In this document: piece by piece, positions 60,631-64,000 of the stretch | How the letters are laid out: each line of letters begins with the position of its first letter | Numbering within the stretch: the stretch's first letter is position 1 | Assembly (NCBI GenBank): GCA_963778225.1 | Contig: CAVZTR010000007.1 | Span: forward strand, 51,107-115,106 | Direction: 5' to 3' | Source of the DNA: JAGVSR01 sp963778225 | GTDB lineage: Bacteria; Pseudomonadota; Alphaproteobacteria; Rhizobiales; Hyphomicrobiaceae | DNA: 64,000 bases | The notes under the pieces: model-generated | What the model was told of the DNA's origin: nothing | The model's input: the letters and a program-made list of their open reading frames with translations, nothing else | The model's database searches: none | Translations under genes and position numbers: made by a program

Positions 60631-61310
60631 TCTGTGCTGGAACCCAAGTCCAGCAGATAGCCGACGCCTCTAACAGGATGAATGACGACACCAGCATTTG
60701 CTGACTTCAACCGACCACGAAGCCGCGAGACGTGCGCATCGAGCGTATTCGACTGAATATCGTCCGCATAACCAAACATCTCGTTCAAGAGAACCTCGCG
60801 TTGAACAACGCGTCGGGCCCGCAAGATGAGGGCCTCGAGAAGCGCCAACTCCCGTCGCGGCACAACCATCGTGTCTTCACCGACCATCACCGTGCGCGTC
60901 TCGGGTGAGAAGCTCAAGCGGCCCACGACGACCGGTGGAGACCCTGATTTGCTTGGACGGCGGAGAACGGCTCTCATGCGAGCCAATAATTCATCGCTAT
61001 CGAACGGCTTCGACAAATAATCGTCTGCGCCCGAGTTGAGCCCAGCGACTTTCGCACTCACGCTATCGAGAGCCGTCAGCATGATGACAGGGGTTTCAGA
61101 CTGGATCTGGCGGATGCGGGGAACCAGTTGAAGACCGTCTCCGTCGGGTAATCGCCGGTCAAGAATAATGAGTGTGTATGCCGCGCACGTCACGGCGGCT
61201 TCAGCCTCGCCGACACTGCCCACGACATCGACGATGTAGCCCTGCTGCTGGAGCTTCGCGCGAACGATAGAGGCGATATCGTCTTCGTCTTCAACGACGA
61301 GAATGCGCAT
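60627..61310 (-). CDS. OmpR-family response regulator
   Basis: A 227-residue regulator. The receiver has VVEDEDDIASIV, the phosphoacceptor Asp in LIILDRRLPDGDG, and lysine in DYLSKPFDSDELLARM. The C-terminal OmpR-type winged helix has LSFSPETRTVMVGEDT, VVPRRELALLEALI and VSRLRGRLKSANAGVVI. The start is at 61310 (MRILVVEDED), 9 codons inside a longer frame. It pairs with the downstream kinase by four-base overlap. The nearest candidate target is the outer membrane barrel gene. Confidence 0.95.
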   Translation of the reverse strand: MRILVVEDEDDIASIVRAKLQQQGYIVDVVGSVGEAEAAVTCAAYTLIILDRRLPDGDGLQLVPRIRQIQSETPVIMLTALDSVSAKVAGLNSGADDYLSKPFDSDELLARMRAVLRRPSKSGSPPVVVGRLSFSPETRTVMVGEDTMVVPRRELALLEALILRARRVVQREVLLNEMFGYADDIQSNTLDAHVSRLRGRLKSANAGVVIHPVRGVGYLLDLGSSTE

Positions 61311-61718
61311 CGGCCTGCTTGTCCCAAGGTCTCGCAACGGTACCTACAGGTTGAACATTGCCATAACCTGACGGATAGCGCGTCAGAAACCAACAACGCC
61401 CAAGACCTGCTTAGGCGCTTGGCTTTGCTTGCCCGGATAACCCGGTCGCTGCTGCTTTATCTCGATCGTTTTCGCCAGCTACAGGCGCGGCCGCAGTTCA
61501 GCATCGGCTGTAGGTTTTGAGAGGATTAGCATGGCACCGGCTGGCGCCCATGTGGGAGGTCGAAGGCCCGCGTGATGCGATATTCTGCGGGGTAGTTCCA
61601 AAGTGAGGGCGTGACGCCCGATGGGTTCGAGGTGGCGCAAGTGCGATCGCCTCGACACAACATCGTGGAGTCCCGTGTCCGCCGGTCGGCAGGCTCCATT
61701 TTTAACTTGGAGCCTCCC
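61311..61718. other. Intergenic region before the prophage-like module
   Basis: About 408 bases between the response regulator and the ParB-like gene. No credible gene is seen. TTGGAG at 61707 serves as the ribosome site for the next gene. No direct repeat or tRNA end that would mark an attachment site is visible. Confidence 0.5.
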
Positions 61719-62159
61719 ATGTCTGACCTTGTCATCACCTATCAGTCGCCGGCTGTTTTGAAGCCGCGCAAGTCCAACCCCCGCACCCATTCGAAGACGC
61801 AGCTGCGCCAGATTGCGGAGTTGATCCGGACCTTCGGCTTCACCAATCCGATCCTGATCGACCAGGCGAACACCATCCTCGCCGGGCACGGCCGCGTCGA
61901 GGCGTCGATAGACCTCGGCATTGCGCGTGTGCCAAGTCTGCCTTCGGAACACATGAGCGAGGCGGAGAAACGCGCCTATGTCATTGCCGACAACAAGCTC
62001 GCACTCAACGCCGGTTGGGACGAGGAGATGCTGGCGGAGGAACTGAAGGGGTTGCTCGCCACCGAGGGCATCGGCTTCGAGATCGGCGTGATCGGCTTTG
62101 ACGTCGCCGAGATCGACAGCCTGGTCGAGGGGCTCGACGCCCCCGGAGGAGCCAGGTGA
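61719..62159 (+). pseudogene. ParB-like nuclease domain, N-terminal part of a broken DNA methylase
   Basis: A 146-residue frame starting MSDLVITYQSPAVLKPRKSN, with the ParB/Srx-type pattern NPRTHSKTQLRQIAELIRTF, then ILIDQANTILAGHGRVEAS, and EKRAYVIADNKLALNAGWDE. In phage and mobile-element proteins this domain is joined to a site-specific DNA methylase. Here a stop at 62159 (GGAR stop) is caused by a frameshift; the next codons in another frame give GDPDEAVPEAPGP, which matches the expected linker. GGAG upstream of ATG supports the start. Confidence 0.8.
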
Positions 62160-63073
62160 TCCGGACGAGGCCGTGCCAGAGGCGCCGGGTCCTGCGGTAA
62201 CCCGCCGGCGACGTCTGGCAGATCGGGCCGCATCGGCTGATCTGCGGCGACGCACGAATCCTTGAGACCATCGTCATCGACGGCGAACAAGCCCGGATGG
62301 TCTTTGGATCCGCCCTACAACGTGCAGATCGACGGACATGTCGCGGATCCGGCAAGGTCAAGCATCGCGAGTTCGCCATGGCTTCGGGCGAGATGACGGT
62401 GCCGAGTTCACGACCTTCGCGGTCGTGTTCACCCATTTCGCCAAGGCCTCGGTCGATGGCTCGATCAACTTCGTCGCATGGACTGGCGTCACATGGGCGA
62501 GATGCTGGCGGCCGGCGAGGCGTCTATGACGAGCTCAAGAACCTCATCGTCTGGTCCAAGGACAATGGCGGCATGGGCACGTTCTACCGCTCGCGCCACG
62601 AGCTGATCTTCGTCTTCAAGAAGGGCACCGCCCCGCATGTCAACAACGTCGAGCTGGGCCAGCACGGGCGCTACCGCACGAATGTGTGGTTTTATCCTGG
62701 CGCCAACACCTTCGGCGCAACGTGCCACGCCGACCTCGCCATGCATCCGACGGTGAAGCCGGTCGCCCTCGTTGCCGACGCCATTCTCGACTGCTCGCAT
62801 CGCGCCGCCATCGTTCTCGATGCCTTTGCGGGGTCGGGCACGACATTGGTTGCCGCGTACAAGACCGGGCGCCGAGGTTACGGAATTGAACTCGATCCAC
62901 TCTACTGTGACGTCATCGTCCGCCGCATGGCGAAGGTTGCCAAGCTGGATGCCGTCCTCGCCGAGACCGGCCAGACCTTCGACGTGGTGGCTGCCGAGCG
63001 CGCAAATGCGACCGAGGCGGAAACAGATGATCCTGCAGTCGCAGGGCCGGCGAGCCAGGAGGCCGCGGAATGA
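62160..63073 (+). pseudogene. Frameshifted site-specific DNA methylase (N4/N6 type)
   Basis: The remaining methylase domain is recognisable but broken by several indels. In order: DVWQIGPHRLICGDAR, then DPPYN from a shifted frame near 62308, GKVKHREFAMASGEM in another frame, GSINFVAW in a third, and from about 62520 a long intact part (DELKNLIVWSKDNGG, HELIFVFKKGTAPHVNNVEL, TNVWFYPGANTFG, HPTVKPVALV, LDAFAGSGTTLVAAYKTGRR). DPPYN and FAGSGTT are the catalytic and SAM motifs of adenine- or cytosine-N4 methylases, in the permuted beta order. At least five or six indels are needed. Confidence 0.82.
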
Positions 63074-63523
63074 CGAACGAATTTGATCCCGATGTTGTTG
63101 CAGCGCTCACTTCTGAGACACCCTCGAAGAAGAAAACGCGACGACGCAAGCGCAAGCCGAGCCGTCAGGCGGTCGCCCGGAAAAACGGGTCAGATTGATC
63201 TTGGCGCCCTACTCCGGGAACCACTCCGGGTCCTTAAGGACGGTAAGCCCGCCAAGATGGATCCGGTCGAGGCCGCGATTCGCAAGCAGGTCGCGAAGGC
63301 CTTGAAGGACGAAATCTGCCCGCCATCAAGGCGGTGATCGATCTCGCCATCCAGCACGGCCTGGTGACTACGCGGGCAACAGGTTCGGGGCGGGGTGCTC
63401 GTCATTCCGAAGACCGTCAGCGAAGCGGATCAGAAGAAGATCTTTTCGTATCCCGGGCCGTCCGCAGCCCAGATCATGAAGTTTTTGGAGCATCACTATG
63501 ACCAACTCGAACCGACACGATGA
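63073..63523 (+). pseudogene. Frameshifted small phage-like protein
   Basis: The frame starts MTNEFDPDVVAALTSETPSK with a Lys/Arg-rich stretch, then continues as GQIDLGALLREPLRVLKDGK and VEAAIRKQVAKALKDE only after one base is dropped in the A run 63181-63185. It goes on after a missing base near 63312 (LPAIKAVIDLAIQHGLVTT) and an extra one near 63394 (VLVIPKTVSEADQKKIFSYP, ending HHYDQLEPTR). Positive charge, short length and position next to the DUF5681 gene suggest a phage packaging or regulatory protein. I do not recognise the family. Overlaps the next gene. Confidence 0.7.
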
Positions 63524-63921
63524 CGGCCGCGTCGGCTACGGCCGGCCACCCGTCGCGACGCGCTTCAGGCCCGGCCGCTCGGGCAACCCACGGGGTCGGC
63601 CGAAAGGCGCCAAGGGGACCAAGGCGACGGTGAAACGCGTTCTGATGGAAAAGCATCGAGCCGATCCTGACGGCCGCGGTCGGGCGCGCGCGTACACCGC
63701 ACTCGAGTTGACGGTCATGCTTCTGAAGCAGCTTGCGGCGTCCGGCGACCAGCGCGCCTACCGCGCGTTGATGGCTCTCGATCACCGCCATGGCCCACCA
63801 GACAGCGACGAGGCGATTGGGTTCCTCATCGTCCCGAGGGCTCACACAGGAGGAGTGGACGGCGCGCTTCACACAAAGGAGCGGGCCGCCACCATTTTAT
63901 GATGACGTTGAGGATCAGTAA
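63498..63921 (+). pseudogene. DUF5681 protein of prophage-like region, C-terminal frameshift
   Basis: The N-terminal segment ATRFRPGRSGNPRGRPKGAK is the signature of DUF5681, found in phage and gene-transfer-type elements, commonly next to terminase genes. The frame goes on through RARAYTALELTVMLLKQLA and then shifts near 63845; the other frame gives EWTARFTQRSGPPPFYDD and ends at 63921. A large terminase would be expected beyond the window edge. Together with the methylase this suggests a decaying prophage. Confidence 0.75.
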
Positions 63922-64000
63922 GACCTCAATCAGGTTCTCCCCGCGCCATTCAATTCACGAAAATGTCCTGTTCAAACCACGCCACCTTTCGAGAAGCAGG

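Overview
The window looks like the chromosome of a high-GC alphaproteobacterium of the order Hyphomicrobiales (Rhizobiales), most like the Hyphomicrobium group. The basis is the gene set and gene style, not a database search. It carries three hallmark enzymes of the ethylmalonyl-CoA pathway (ethylmalonyl-CoA mutase, crotonyl-CoA carboxylase/reductase, methylsuccinyl-CoA dehydrogenase), rhizobial-type small proteins (a usg-like protein, small basic secreted proteins, an OmpA/DUF937 fusion), a CIRCE-controlled groESL operon, and ECF sigma/anti-sigma regulation.

Layout. 0-7 kb: the end of a TadG-like pilus protein, a fumarylacetoacetate-hydrolase family enzyme, a bifunctional penicillin-binding protein, an ECF sigma/anti-sigma pair and moeA. 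7-12 kb: a two-gene operon with a large fused AAA+/HerA ATPase and a winged-helix-like partner, which may be a DNA-translocating defence or maintenance module. 12-16 kb: a CAP-domain lipoprotein, a polysaccharide flippase, a D,D-carboxypeptidase and tRNA-Leu(CAA). 16-24 kb: the ethylmalonyl-CoA genes, interleaved with small membrane proteins and a YihY-family protein. 24-37 kb: cell-envelope and housekeeping genes, including two MltB-like lytic transglycosylases, the rlmH-rsfS-nadD block, a SulP transporter and a phasin-like protein. 37-47 kb: lepA, a fusion of a periplasmic binding protein with a pentameric ligand-gated ion channel, a cold-shock protein, lpxD, and groESL flanked by structured palindromic repeats. 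47-56 kb: molybdenum-related genes (a MobA-like nucleotidyltransferase coupled to arsM, mogA, an IorAB-type molybdenum hydroxylase and XdhC) together with hsp20. 56-61 kb: MAPEG, AraC-type regulator, DUF374, outer-membrane barrel and a two-component system. 61.6-64 kb: a badly frameshifted prophage-like module (ParB-like domain plus DNA methylase, and a DUF5681 protein).

How the genes work together. Ccr, Ecm and Mcd carry crotonyl-CoA through ethylmalonyl-CoA and methylsuccinyl-CoA towards glyoxylate regeneration in C1/C2 growth. Ecm needs B12, and a BtuF-like protein lies nearby. MoeA, MogA, the MobA-like protein and XdhC are the cofactor chain expected to supply the IorAB-type hydroxylase.

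A caution on quality. Four conserved genes (the PBP, moeA, mcd and the IorB-like gene) are each out of frame by exactly one inserted base, three of them in or beside short homopolymer-like runs. This looks more like residual sequencing error than loss of four core genes. The last 2.4 kb has many more indels and is either a decaying prophage or a poorly resolved contig end.
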